From CBFGTV01 sp965652145 (GTDB taxonomy: Bacteria; Bacillota; Clostridia; Peptostreptococcales; Natronincolaceae): a DNA stretch of 13,661 nt. The DNA is taken from contig CBFGTV010000085.1 of NCBI GenBank assembly GCA_965652145.1, positions 1 to 13,661 on the forward strand. Direction: 5' to 3'. Numbering within the stretch: position 1 is the stretch's first letter; every line of letters starts with the position of its first letter. A program made the position numbers and the translations under genes. Shown piece by piece: positions 1 to 7,353 of this stretch. Under the pieces are notes generated by a model. The model saw only the letters and a list, made by a program, of their open reading frames with translations. It searched no databases and was not told the DNA's origin.

Positions 1-187
1 AAAGCCCCTTTAGATCATGGCATATAGTCAGATTAGGTTCACGAAATTCCAATATGCGATCCTTCCGCTGGGTTTTATTACAATAGATAACCTCCTTCCC
101 CTGCCTGGCCAGCTCCCGCATTAACTGCTGCGGCCTTTGAAACATCCAATCATAATCAACTGAGGAAAGACAAATGATTTTATACAT
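1..187 (-). CDS. Glycosyltransferase, N-terminal fragment (TuaH-like), runs off the left edge
   Basis: This is the 5' end of a leftward gene cut by the window edge; 62 codons are open without a stop. The protein begins MYKIICLSSVDYDWMFQRPQ and continues QLMRELARQGKEVIYCNK. The 'DWMFQRPQQLM.ELA..G..V.Y' pattern is typical of the N-terminal Rossmann half of family-1/4 type glycosyltransferases of the teichuronic acid/TuaH kind, which transfer a nucleotide-sugar donor onto a cell-surface glycan. The start at 187 is preceded by a GGGAG ribosome binding site about 8 bases upstream. The gene is divergent from the CAP-domain gene, with 109 bases between the two starts. Acceptor and sugar cannot be told from this fragment. 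Family assignment is fairly secure; the specific role is not. Confidence 0.75.
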   Translation of the reverse strand, partial: MYKIICLSSVDYDWMFQRPQQLMRELARQGKEVIYCNKTQRKDRILEFREPNLTICHDLKGL

Positions 188-296
188 GCCCTTACTCCCT
201 TTCCTTTATTTCACCCCGATACCATATTTTATGCATTGAATGGAGTGCTATATTACTGTATCATTTAGTACAAGCTTAAATAAAGGAGGAGATAGA

Positions 297-1118
297 ATGT
301 TAATTAACAAACTATCAAGAAAGGTAATCGTCCCTGCCATGGTGACTGCCCTATTAGTAGGTACAGCGGCAACAGCCAGTGCAGCCACTGTTTGCAACAA
401 CACAAATGCAAACAACGTTGTTTCTAATCTTTCCAAAACAAACCTAGAGTCCCTTATTAAGGACAACAATGCCCAATTAACTACAATCCCCCTAAACAAC
501 TCGTCAAAATCTAATACTTGTAATATTGTAAAATCCGGAAATGGTTATCAAATTACATTAGGTAATTTAAATCCCACCATTACCCCCGCTGAAGAAACTA
601 CTGAAGTAGAAACTGCAAAGCCCGAAAAAGTAACGGAAAATAAAGTTGAAGCGCCATCACAACCTGCTGCTCCAAGCAAGCCCGTTGAAGAGCCTGCTTT
701 AGAACAACCGAAAGAGCAAGCTAAACAGCCTGAAACTAATACCCAAGGCCTTTCTGCTGAAGAAGCCCAAATGGTTGAACTTGTTAATCAAGCAAGAGCT
801 CAAGCAGGTGTAAAGCCTTTAACTGTAGATGTGAGCCTGGCAAACGTAGCCAGAATTAAATCTAAAGACATGCATGATAACAAATATTTCTCCCATACCT
901 CTCCAACCTATGGGTCCCCCTTTGATATGATGCGTGACTTTGGTATTCAATATCGTGCAGCTGGAGAAAATATTGCTAAAAATTACAGCGTACAGGATGC
1001 CCATACCAGCTTAATGAATTCTGAAGGTCATCGAAATAACATTTTAAATCCAAACTTCACTCATATTGGAATTGGAATTTACAACGGCTACTACACTCAA
1101 ATGTTTATCACTAAATAG
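297..1118 (+). CDS. Secreted CAP-domain protein (YkwD/SCP-like)
   Basis: The product is a 273-residue exported protein. The start at 297 is chosen because AAAGGAGGAG lies 7 bases upstream and because it puts a signal peptide at the N-terminus (basic LSRK, hydrophobic core, cleavage near TASA|ATV at residue 29). An in-frame ATG at 240 would bury this signal. Residues 30-92 are a small Asn/Ser-rich segment with two cysteines (33 and 75). Residues 93-150 are a Pro/Glu/Lys-rich wall-spanning-type linker. Residues 153-273 are a CAP domain with NKYFSHTSP (His200), GENIA (Glu224) and SEGHRNNILNPNF (His245), ending in TQMFITK. CAP proteins of this YkwD type are common in spore-formers; their biochemical activity is not settled. 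A CATATTTTA sequence at 223-231 is a possible sporulation -10 box, but I see no matching -35. A shared terminator follows. Confidence 0.9.
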   Translation: MLINKLSRKVIVPAMVTALLVGTAATASAATVCNNTNANNVVSNLSKTNLESLIKDNNAQLTTIPLNNSSKSNTCNIVKSGNGYQITLGNLNPTITPAEETTEVETAKPEKVTENKVEAPSQPAAPSKPVEEPALEQPKEQAKQPETNTQGLSAEEAQMVELVNQARAQAGVKPLTVDVSLANVARIKSKDMHDNKYFSHTSPTYGSPFDMMRDFGIQYRAAGENIAKNYSVQDAHTSLMNSEGHRNNILNPNFTHIGIGIYNGYYTQMFITK

Positions 1119-1153
1119 TAAAAATACAAGTGAGAATTTTCCTATGAATTATA

Positions 1154-1182
1154 AAAAACTGCCTGAAATAGGGCAGTTTTTT
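1154..1182. terminator. Bidirectional rho-independent terminator
   Basis: The stem AAAAACTGCC / GGCAGTTTTT has an 8-base loop, with T-runs on both strands. It lies between the convergent CAP gene and the first Cys-rich gene and can serve both. The left flank (1128-1158) is part of a 31-base sequence that recurs at 7435-7465. Confidence 0.85.
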
Positions 1183-1196
1183 ATTGATTCTTTTAA

Positions 1197-1865
1197 TTAT
1201 AGAAAGTTAGCATCGGTGTCAATATCCTCAAGCTGACGAGGGAAAAATTCTGGGAACGGAGCCGTTTCAAAGATAATACAAATGTCGTCGGGCTGGAATT
1301 CTTCGCATTCTGGTGGCTCTGGGCAGAAGCCAAAGGCAGGAATCAGCAATTGTACTTCTCCTACTACCTTCACGATGAAAAATATGCCTACAGCGAAGAT
1401 AAAGAAGCATTTATCCTGTATTGGCTCAGTTAAAGCCTGCGAGGCAGTTTCTATAACGATTTGGAATGTAAACTCATCCCTTGCCTCTGGAATAAAGAGA
1501 ATTATGTCCTTGTGAATTTCGGGTAATTCTCCCTCAATATTAAGTACGTGGCCTGTTTTACAGTCCTTTACCTTTAATGTAAAGGTAATCTTAGCTCTAA
1601 ATCGAACTCTGCTAAAGTTAGGCCGATTAGGTATTGGTGTAATTACCAAGCTTTCTTTAACTATTTCTCCTGGGTTGAATGTAATGTCTAAAAACTGGAA
1701 ATCACCCTCGGGAATTGGTACAAACACTTCATCAAAGCATTCCCTTTGTTGACAGCTAAAATATACCTTGTCAACAATAATACATTCCGCCTTAAATTCG
1801 GGGAAATATGGATCCTGTTGAAGCGTTACCGGGCTCCCTGGGCTAGGATCAAAAATTAATGACAT
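1197..1865 (-). CDS. Cys-containing putative spore-surface protein, tandem copy A
   Basis: The product has 222 residues and belongs to a family I cannot name. It begins MSLIFDPSPGS and has no signal peptide. Residues 26-43 carry AECIIVDKVYFSCQQREC. The middle is strongly beta-like, with alternating hydrophobic and charged residues. The C-terminal part is rich in Pro, Phe and acidic residues, with GFCPEPPEC (179-187) and a third Cys at 196, before FPEFFPRQLEDID. There are eight cysteines in all. It is about 80% identical by hand alignment to the next gene upstream, a clear tandem duplication. The larger protein at 7504-8436 shares ECI.VDKVY.S near the N-terminus and GFC...P..C near the C-terminus. 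AAGGGGG precedes the ATG. A SigK-like promoter lies upstream. A spore coat or exosporium role is inferred from promoter, Cys content and neighbours only. Confidence 0.85.
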   Translation of the reverse strand: MSLIFDPSPGSPVTLQQDPYFPEFKAECIIVDKVYFSCQQRECFDEVFVPIPEGDFQFLDITFNPGEIVKESLVITPIPNRPNFSRVRFRAKITFTLKVKDCKTGHVLNIEGELPEIHKDIILFIPEARDEFTFQIVIETASQALTEPIQDKCFFIFAVGIFFIVKVVGEVQLLIPAFGFCPEPPECEEFQPDDICIIFETAPFPEFFPRQLEDIDTDANFL

Positions 1866-1910
1866 CGTAGTACCCCCTTGCTATAATCGATTTAATTTTC
1901 TATACAGTAT

Positions 1911-1937
1911 CAATATATGTATTGGCAATAAATGTGT
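1911..1937 (-). promoter_or_regulatory. Candidate SigK-type sporulation promoter for copy A
   Basis: Reading leftward, AC (1937-1936), 16 bases, then CATATATTG (1919-1911), about 46 bases before the start codon. This fits the AC-N16/17-CATA core of mother-cell SigK promoters, although the last two bases of the -10 box are TG rather than TA. It gains weight because the same arrangement precedes three other leftward genes here. Confidence 0.4.
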
Positions 1938-1944
1938 TACAAAT

Positions 1945-1970
1945 AAAAGCTACCAATTTTGGTAGCTTTT
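1945..1970 (-). terminator. Rho-independent terminator of copy B
   Basis: The stem AAAAGCTACC / GGTAGCTTTT has loop AATTTT. Read leftward it is followed by a T-rich tail (TTTTATTT). It separates the two tandem paralogs, so each is probably its own transcription unit. Confidence 0.75.
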
Positions 1971-1992
1971 TATCACTTTTTTTGTTTTTTCT

Positions 1993-2658
1993 TTAGAAAA
2001 AGTCTTCGCTGTCAATATCCTCAAGCTGTCGTGGGAAAAACTCTGGGAATGGTGCTGTCTCAAAGATAACACAAATATCGTCTGGCTGGAATTCCTCACA
2101 TTCTGGTGGCTCTGGGCAGAAGCCAAAGGCAGGAATCAGCAGCTGTACCTTTCCTACAACCTTGATGATAATAAATGTACCAACTGCAAAAGAAAAGAAG
2201 CAATTATCCTGAACTGGCTCGCTAAGGACCTGGGAAGCTGTTTCAATGACAATTTGGAATGTAAATTCATCCCGGGCTTCCGGTACAAATAAAATAACAT
2301 CTTTAAGAATTTCTGGTAATTCACCCTCAACCGTAATGACTTTTCCAGTTTCACAATCTCTAATTTTTAATAAGAAGGTTATAGAGACCCGAAATCGAAC
2401 TCTGCTGAAATTAGGTCTGTTAGGTATCGGCGTAATTACTAAAGTGTTAGGAACAATTGTTCCTGGATTAAAGATAATCTCTACAAATTGGAACTTTCCC
2501 TCTGGTATAGATACAAATACTTCATCAAAGCATTCACGTTGTTGACAACTGAAATACACCTTGTCAACAATTACACATTCTGCTTTAAAATCTGGAAAAT
2601 ACGGATCCTGTTGCAGTGAAATTTCACTTCCTGGACTTGGATCAAAAATTAATGACAT
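1993..2658 (-). CDS. Cys-containing putative spore-surface protein, tandem copy B
   Basis: The product has 221 residues and is about 80% identical to copy A by hand alignment, with the same MSLIFDPSPGS start, the VDKVYFSCQQRECFDEVFV block and the invariant FGFCPEPPECEEFQPDDIC block. Differences are mostly conservative (I/V, K/R, D/E) and concentrated in residues 50-125; the extreme C-terminus also differs (SEDFF instead of TDANFL). The cysteines are kept. There is no signal peptide. A GGGGGG run lies upstream of the ATG. The gene is divergent from the propeller/coiled-coil gene with 128 bases between starts, the same arrangement as 7504-8436 and 8581. It probably encodes a structural protein of the spore surface, cross-linked or metal-bound through its cysteines. 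That role is inferred; no catalytic motif is visible. Confidence 0.85.
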   Translation of the reverse strand: MSLIFDPSPGSEISLQQDPYFPDFKAECVIVDKVYFSCQQRECFDEVFVSIPEGKFQFVEIIFNPGTIVPNTLVITPIPNRPNFSRVRFRVSITFLLKIRDCETGKVITVEGELPEILKDVILFVPEARDEFTFQIVIETASQVLSEPVQDNCFFSFAVGTFIIIKVVGKVQLLIPAFGFCPEPPECEEFQPDDICVIFETAPFPEFFPRQLEDIDSEDFF

Positions 2659-2720
2659 GTTTTACCCCCCTTACTTTCATTCCAGAAAATACAAATCAAT
2701 AATAAATTTGCTAGTGATAT

Positions 2721-2747
2721 CATAATATGGAGTAAGTTGATATTGGT
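2721..2747 (-). promoter_or_regulatory. Candidate SigK-type sporulation promoter for copy B
   Basis: Reading leftward, AC (2747-2746), 16 bases, then CATATTATG (2729-2721), about 63 bases before the start codon. On the other strand the same site reads CATAATATG, about 58 bases before the divergent propeller gene, but no AC lies at the right distance on that strand. Confidence 0.4.
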
Positions 2748-2786
2748 GATAATTTATTTAAAATCTGATTAAAGGAAGTGAATAAG

Positions 2787-4433
2787 ATGCAATTACCCAT
2801 TCCTCAAAATTACCTTCTCAAGACAAGGGCAAATTTAGCATATCTGTTTTACATGAATAAAGATAGGACAATATCTGCCAAGCTTTTTTCAGAAGATAAT
2901 CAAGTAATGGATGAAGAGATCATCACCCCCAAAGGAATGCTGGACTTTTCAGTCACAATTGACTTAAATGATTACATTCACTTGATCTGTATTGATCAAG
3001 ATGGTGCGCTTTTATACTATATTCGGCAAAAAAACCAGTGGTCCCATAGACAAATTTCGAAACTTGACATTAAATCTAACCACTATAAAAATTTGCTTAT
3101 TTTAATCAAAAATAAGGAAACCCATGTATTTTGCAATAAGACAAACCTTACAAATCCTATGGTAGCCTCTATCGAGCACATGTATTGGAATGATAAAAAT
3201 ATCAATAAAAAAACCGTTTCTAATTATCTTCCTGGAAAATACCCCTCTCCGCTTCAAATTGATTTTGATAGTCAGGGGAATGTGCATTTAATTTATAAGG
3301 TGCTTTATAAGAATAATCATCAGCTCTACTATAATTTTTTCAATGCCTTTAATAAAAAATGGAGCAGCCCTGAGATGGTAACCAGCCTCCAGGAGGACCA
3401 TAGTCACCCCCATATATTAATTGACAATAAGGACAATTTGCACCTGGTTTGGTGTACCATTGAGGAAAACAATTTTACTGTCAAATATAAAAGAAAGCTG
3501 AATGTTATTAACTACAAGTCAAAATGGGGTACCACCAAAACCTTGTCTGACCCTAATTCCAACAGCCTTTCTCCTGTTTTAATTCAGGATGGATCGACTT
3601 TAATGGTATTAACCAGACAAACCAATCAAATTGTTGAAATATATTCAGGAGATTTTGGCACCCATTGGTCTCCTTCCACCAACCATCGTTACCACAAAAT
3701 CGATAATCCAATAATGGTTAAATATATTACCAATAATGATTTTGAAAAAATCAGCATCGCCATTAGTCAGTGCTATTGTGAAATTACCGATCAGATTAAA
3801 ATTATTGGTACCAAGCTGTTCAAGTCAATCGATCCCATTGAACCGCCCCAAAGTCTGCCTGCCTCTTCTGATTTACAAAATGAAGATGATTCAGGGGGTT
3901 CATCTGATACAAACAGTAATTTGACCGTTGAAGTAACCGATGATCAAGCTGAAACAGAAGTAAATATCATTAATACCCCTTTAACTGAATCATCCTTAGA
4001 AGCTGAACCTGCCGAACCTCCATTGGAGGAACCGAAGTCTGTCTCACAAATCGAGGTGGATGCCAGCCTAAAGGATTTGGTACAGGGAGTACAGCAATAT
4101 ATCAATCAGATGATGCTGGAGGTAGAAAAGCTTGAGGCAAAGAAAATTCATATTCCAGCTATTCATTCCGAAGAAAAGGATATTGAAACTGACACCAATA
4201 AAATTGAAGGATTCTATTCAGAGCTGGCAGATCTTAATCAAGAGCTTTTAGAAATAGAAAGCCAACAATTATTGCTCCAAAAAGAACTGAACAACTATCA
4301 AAAAAGAATTTATGAAATTGAAGACCGTATGGTATTCTTTAAAAAACATATCATGGAAATAGAAAGTCGCCTCACCCACCTTAATGACCTAAGTCCAGGC
4401 TTTATGAGCCGTATAAAGAATCTATTTAAATGA
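2787..4433 (+). CDS. Beta-propeller (BNR/Asp-box-like) protein with acidic linker and C-terminal coiled coil
   Basis: The product has 548 residues from ATG 2787. AAAGGAAGTGA lies just upstream, as it does before the paralog at 8581; the in-frame GTG at 2778 overlaps that site and is rejected. Residues 1-345 look like a beta-propeller. Repeated strand motifs are DLNDYIHLICI (59-69), DSQGNVHLIY (161-170) and DNKDNLHLVW (213-222), plus a degenerate Asp box SGDFGTHW (287-294). Residues 348-420 are a Pro/Ser/acidic linker. Residues 421-535 are coiled coil, mostly Leu/Glu/Gln heptads. The tail is basic (SRIKNLFK). There is no signal peptide or membrane segment, and I see no sialidase catalytic Arg triad, so binding or scaffolding is more likely than hydrolysis. 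It is divergent from copy B. The same pair recurs at 7504-10015, suggesting joint function, probably on the spore. The family name is unknown to me. Confidence 0.85.
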   Translation: MQLPIPQNYLLKTRANLAYLFYMNKDRTISAKLFSEDNQVMDEEIITPKGMLDFSVTIDLNDYIHLICIDQDGALLYYIRQKNQWSHRQISKLDIKSNHYKNLLILIKNKETHVFCNKTNLTNPMVASIEHMYWNDKNINKKTVSNYLPGKYPSPLQIDFDSQGNVHLIYKVLYKNNHQLYYNFFNAFNKKWSSPEMVTSLQEDHSHPHILIDNKDNLHLVWCTIEENNFTVKYKRKLNVINYKSKWGTTKTLSDPNSNSLSPVLIQDGSTLMVLTRQTNQIVEIYSGDFGTHWSPSTNHRYHKIDNPIMVKYITNNDFEKISIAISQCYCEITDQIKIIGTKLFKSIDPIEPPQSLPASSDLQNEDDSGGSSDTNSNLTVEVTDDQAETEVNIINTPLTESSLEAEPAEPPLEEPKSVSQIEVDASLKDLVQGVQQYINQMMLEVEKLEAKKIHIPAIHSEEKDIETDTNKIEGFYSELADLNQELLEIESQQLLLQKELNNYQKRIYEIEDRMVFFKKHIMEIESRLTHLNDLSPGFMSRIKNLFK

Positions 4434-4434
4434 T

Positions 4435-4707
4435 CTATATATTAATTTTTTCTATGCTCCTTCTTCCATAGCTGCGATTTACTTCGTAAAAGGCAGCTAT
4501 TTTTTTATTGATTGAAGCCGCCTCTTCTGTCAATACCCTATGCAGCTCAAAGTCACTGAATTTAATGGAATAGCTGCAGCCTGACTTGATCTTACACGGA
4601 GTTGAGACCAATTCAAAACCTTCAATTTTCTTTTTCCTTAAGAGCTGATGAACATAAATTGCATGGTTTTTAGAATCAAAAACTGCTAAATAGTATTTTG
4701 TTTCCAT
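4435..4707 (-). CDS. DUF3343 small protein (putative Se/S-carrier-like)
   Basis: The product has 90 residues. METKYYLAVFDSKNHAIY, then ...LVSTPCKIKSGCSYSIKF, matches the DUF3343 pattern of an N-terminal 'F.S...A' strand-helix and a later 'P..I..GC...I.F' strand. Cysteines are at 38 and 44. Relatives are annotated as putative Se/S carriers, but their biochemistry is not established. AGGGGGAATC lies before the ATG. The stop is one base from the stop of the convergent propeller gene. The 3' part of this coding region also forms what looks like the terminator of that opposing gene. The upstream region holds a strict AC-N17-CATAnnnTA sequence, so sporulation expression is possible. The C-terminal 30 residues (basic, ending SIEKINI) extend past the conserved core. 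Confidence 0.8.
   Translation of the reverse strand: METKYYLAVFDSKNHAIYVHQLLRKKKIEGFELVSTPCKIKSGCSYSIKFSDFELHRVLTEEAASINKKIAAFYEVNRSYGRRSIEKINI
4468..4506 (+). terminator. Rho-independent terminator of the propeller gene, inside the DUF3343 coding sequence
   Basis: The outer stem is ATAGCTGC (4468-4475) / GCAGCTAT (4493-4500), with a 2x2 internal loop. The inner stem is TTTAC / GTAAA with loop TTC, and a TTTTTTT tract follows directly. It lies 35 bases after the propeller stop codon, wholly within the convergent gene. Only the rightward strand has the U-tract. Confidence 0.8.
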
Positions 4708-4750
4708 TAAATGATTCCCCCTATTGCAAGATGAAATGCAATTTTACTAT

Positions 4751-4778
4751 TACTATATGAGAAATCGGCAAACTCGGT
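4751..4778 (-). promoter_or_regulatory. Candidate SigK-type promoter for the DUF3343 gene
   Basis: Reading leftward, AC (4778-4777), 17 bases, CATATAGTA (4759-4751), about 44 bases before the start codon. The -10 box matches CATAnnnTA exactly. No equally good SigA-type pair was seen here. Confidence 0.4.
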
Positions 4779-4828
4779 TACAGCTTTAGGGGGAGGTTTT
4801 TCAAATTATGTTAAATTTATATGATAAA

Positions 4829-4870
4829 CTAAAGAGAAAGATGTGGTTTTTCCCACATCTTTCTCTTTAG
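4829..4870 (-). terminator. Long hairpin after rarA, probable terminator
   Basis: A perfect 18-base-pair inverted repeat (4829-4846 with 4853-4870) has a 6-base loop and lies 19 bases past the rarA stop codon. The tail on the leftward strand (TTTATCATATAAATTT) is only moderately T-rich, so termination is likely but not textbook. The stem could also protect the 3' end of the mRNA. Confidence 0.65.
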
Positions 4871-4889
4871 TGACAGATATCTGTATCCT

Positions 4890-6206
4890 CTACTCTTTTT
4901 TTAGTGAGGCTAAATGCAGCCTGATTGTTTTTTCGTAACCGTTTTCCGTAGGGTGATAATATTTTTTTCCCAGAAGCTCATCGGGTAAATACTGCTGGAC
5001 AACATAGTTGTTTTCATAATCATGGGCATACAAATAACCCTTTCCGTGTCCCAGCTTTTTAGCCCCTCCATAATGGGCATCCTTCAGATGATTGGGTACG
5101 GTGGTCTTATAAGTCTCTACATCCCTCATGGCAGCATCAATTCCCATGATAGCAGCATTGCTTTTAGGTGCCGATGCCAAATAGGCCGTTGCCTGGGAGA
5201 GGGGAATTCTTCCCTCAGGCAGACCGAGAATTGTGACGGCCTCATGGGCGGCCAAGGCCACCTGCAAGGCGTAGGGATCAGCATTGCCCACATCTTCAGC
5301 AGCAGAAATAATGAGTCTTCTACCAATAAATTCAGGATCTTCCCCGCCATAGAGCATTTTTGCCAGATAGTGAAGGGCCGCATCGGGATCACTGCCTCGA
5401 ATACTTTTAATGAAGGCCGAAATTACATCATAGTGCTGATCGCCGTTCTTATCGTACTGTAAAGCCCTTTTTTGAATAGATTCCTCAGCCACCTCAAGAT
5501 CAACAAGGATCTTCATGTTTTCATTATAGGGTGTACTAAGGACTGCCACCTCTAAGGCATTATAGGCCCTGCGTACATCACCACCGGCAATATCTGCAAT
5601 ATGGTCCAGAGCCTCCTCTGTAATCTCTACAGGATAAGCTCCCAAACCCTGCTTAGCATCTGCCAGGGCTCGTTTTAATAGTTTAATAATTTCCTCCTTA
5701 TCCAACAGCTCCAGCTTCAAAACAGTTGTTCTGGACAACAGGGCCCCATTGACCTGAAAATAGGGATTTTCAGTTGTAGCACCAATCAATGTCAATAGTC
5801 CCTTTTCTACATGGGGCAGCAGCGCATCCTGTTGATTTTTTGAAAAACGGTGAATTTCATCGATGAACAATATACTGCTTTTCTGATACATTCCCAACAG
5901 ACTGTTGGCCTTATCGACTACCTCTCTTATTTCCTTTACTCCCGATGTCACAGCATTTAACTGAAAAAATTCTGATTCCATTTCATTGGCAATCGCCTTG
6001 GCAATAGTAGTTTTTCCTGTGCCAGGAGGACCATACAGGATAATTGACGGCAGTCGCTTCGATCGAATACAACGATGTAAGAACCTTCCCTTTTCTAAAA
6101 TTTGTCCTTGTCCCATAATTTCTTCAATTTTTTTTGGCCTCATCCGTTCGGCCAGGGGGGCCTGTTTTTCCATAAGATTCTCTTTGGCCATATCAAATAA
6201 ATCCAT
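4890..6206 (-). CDS. rarA: Replication-associated recombination protein A (RarA/MgsA), AAA+ ATPase
   Basis: The product has 438 residues, a normal length for the family. RarA is a clamp-loader-related AAA+ ATPase that acts at stalled replication forks. Visible motifs are the N-terminal PLAERMRP signature (17-24), Walker A GPPGTGKT (59-66), Walker B LFIDEIHRF (113-121), sensor 1 GATTENP (142-148) and LLSRT (156-160). C-terminal conserved blocks include SIRGSDPDAALHYL, YGGEDPEFIGRRL and the Ala-rich AYLASAPKSNAA. The ATG at 6206 (MDLFD) is preferred: it fits the family and has GGGTGAG just upstream. A GTG at 6215 would add three residues and overlap the upstream stop. The gene follows the threonine aldolase gene with one base between stop and start, so translation is probably coupled. 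It is transcribed from the promoter near 7299-7327. Confidence 0.95.
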   Translation of the reverse strand: MDLFDMAKENLMEKQAPLAERMRPKKIEEIMGQGQILEKGRFLHRCIRSKRLPSIILYGPPGTGKTTIAKAIANEMESEFFQLNAVTSGVKEIREVVDKANSLLGMYQKSSILFIDEIHRFSKNQQDALLPHVEKGLLTLIGATTENPYFQVNGALLSRTTVLKLELLDKEEIIKLLKRALADAKQGLGAYPVEITEEALDHIADIAGGDVRRAYNALEVAVLSTPYNENMKILVDLEVAEESIQKRALQYDKNGDQHYDVISAFIKSIRGSDPDAALHYLAKMLYGGEDPEFIGRRLIISAAEDVGNADPYALQVALAAHEAVTILGLPEGRIPLSQATAYLASAPKSNAAIMGIDAAMRDVETYKTTVPNHLKDAHYGGAKKLGHGKGYLYAHDYENNYVVQQYLPDELLGKKYYHPTENGYEKTIRLHLASLKKE

Positions 6207-6207
6207 G

Positions 6208-7257
6208 TTACTCACCCGACTTTTCTTCTAATATCTCTTTTATAATATCAACTGCCCTCAAAACGTCCTGCTCCGTTATTCCCCTGTGGGTGACGAACCG
6301 AATCATTCGGTCGTTTCGACCATTGGCCCAAATGCCTTTATGGTACATGTCCTTCAATAAAGATGCCACCGAACATCCGGTATGGTAAAAATCTGCATTG
6401 ACAATATTGGTATGGATCTGATCCACCGCCACCTGAATTCCCTCAATGGCCTTAAGACCATGGGCCAATACCCTGGCATGGTCGTGATCTTTTTGGAGCC
6501 AGTGACGGTATTTTTCAAGAGCAACTATACCGGGTGCAGCTAAAACACCCGCCTGGCGCAGGCCACCACCCAACATTTTACGGTTCTTTCTTGCCCTTTC
6601 AATGAAATCCTTTGTTCCCGCCAGCAAACTGCCCACCGGGGCGCTTAATCCCTTTGAAAGACAAAACATAAGGGAATCACAATACTTGGCTATTTCCCTA
6701 GGTTCCACCGAAAGATAGAGGGCTGCATTAAAAATTCTGGCTCCATCGAGATGAAGTGGAATTCCATGGGACTTAGCCAATTCGTAGATCTCTTTCATTT
6801 TTTCCAGGGGAACTACGGTTCCTCCCGCCATATTATGGCTGTTTTCTAAACAGATTAATCCGGTTTCGGGAAAATGTATATTTTCACTTCTAATGGCCCC
6901 TTCAATTTCCTTAAGGGGTATGATTCCGTCGATCCCTTTAATGGGTCTGGCCTGTACCCCGGCCAAACGAGCAATACCAGCCACCTCATAAAGATAGATA
7001 TGACAGCTTTCTTCAAGAATAATCTCCTGACCTGGAGTAGTATGGGTCATAACGGCCACTAGGTTGCCCATGGTGCCGGAGGGAACAAACAGGGCCGCCT
7101 CCTTCCCCACCAGCTCTGCCGCCATTTTTTCCAACCGAATGACAGTGGCATCATCTCGATAAACATCATCCCCCAGGCTTGCCTGACCTATGGCCTCCAG
7201 CATTTCCTCGGTGGGCAGGGTAACTGTATCACTCCTTAAATCGATTACTTTTTCCAT
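6208..7257 (-). CDS. ltaE: Low-specificity L-threonine aldolase (PLP-dependent)
   Basis: The product has 349 residues. It cleaves L-threonine and L-allo-threonine to glycine and acetaldehyde in the cytoplasm, with pyridoxal phosphate. The sequence opens with the family signature IDLRSDTVTLPTEEM, then GDDVYRDD (29-36) and PSGTMGN (59-65). LHLDGAR (168-174) supplies the PLP-binding Asp171 and Arg174. CLSKGLSAPVGS (199-210) holds Lys202, the expected Schiff-base lysine, and GGGLRQAG follows. GGAGG lies 9-10 bases before the ATG. It is the first gene of an operon with rarA and has its own SigA-type promoter. Its last codons contain the ribosome binding site of rarA. Glycine and acetaldehyde supply fits an amino-acid fermenter. 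No key residue is missing. Confidence 0.95.
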   Translation of the reverse strand: MEKVIDLRSDTVTLPTEEMLEAIGQASLGDDVYRDDATVIRLEKMAAELVGKEAALFVPSGTMGNLVAVMTHTTPGQEIILEESCHIYLYEVAGIARLAGVQARPIKGIDGIIPLKEIEGAIRSENIHFPETGLICLENSHNMAGGTVVPLEKMKEIYELAKSHGIPLHLDGARIFNAALYLSVEPREIAKYCDSLMFCLSKGLSAPVGSLLAGTKDFIERARKNRKMLGGGLRQAGVLAAPGIVALEKYRHWLQKDHDHARVLAHGLKAIEGIQVAVDQIHTNIVNADFYHTGCSVASLLKDMYHKGIWANGRNDRMIRFVTHRGITEQDVLRAVDIIKEILEEKSGE

Positions 7258-7298
7258 TTATGAAAGGCCTCCTTTTGTTTTTCTGTGTGCTATTTATT

Positions 7299-7327
7299 AT
7301 TATAATCGATTACAGCTTATTTTCCAA
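7299..7327 (-). promoter_or_regulatory. SigA-type promoter of the ltaE-rarA operon
   Basis: Reading leftward, TTGGAA (7327-7322), a 17-base spacer, then a perfect TATAAT (7304-7299), about 42 bases before the ltaE start codon. This is the best housekeeping-type promoter I see in the window. Confidence 0.75.
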
Positions 7328-7353
7328 TGTTGCATTAAGTTACCCCCACAAGA

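Noticed and set aside
223..231. CATATTTTA before the CAP gene as a SigK promoter
   Set aside because: The -10 box fits, but there is no AC 16-17 bases upstream, unlike the four leftward genes.
1197..2658. Calling the Cys-rich proteins DUF3794 (SipL-like) or Ena endospore-appendage (DUF3992) subunits
   Set aside because: No LysM domain or DUF3794 core is visible, and the length and N-terminal pattern do not match Ena subunits. Left as an unrecognised family.
2787..4433. Calling the propeller proteins sialidases because of Asp boxes
   Set aside because: Asp boxes mark the fold only. The catalytic Arg triad, Tyr/Glu pair and export signal of sialidases are not evident.
4808..4870. A 20-codon reading frame (ATG 4808, preceded by GGGGGAGG) ending in the terminator stem
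   Set aside because: The SD-to-ATG spacing is long, the second half is simply the hairpin arm, and no known peptide is recognised. It is better explained as the rarA terminator region.
5022..5462. A 146-codon frame antisense to rarA (and other long antisense frames, e.g. 2246-2545, 10652-11035)
   Set aside because: These are shadows of well-supported genes with no ribosome binding site or recognisable domain.
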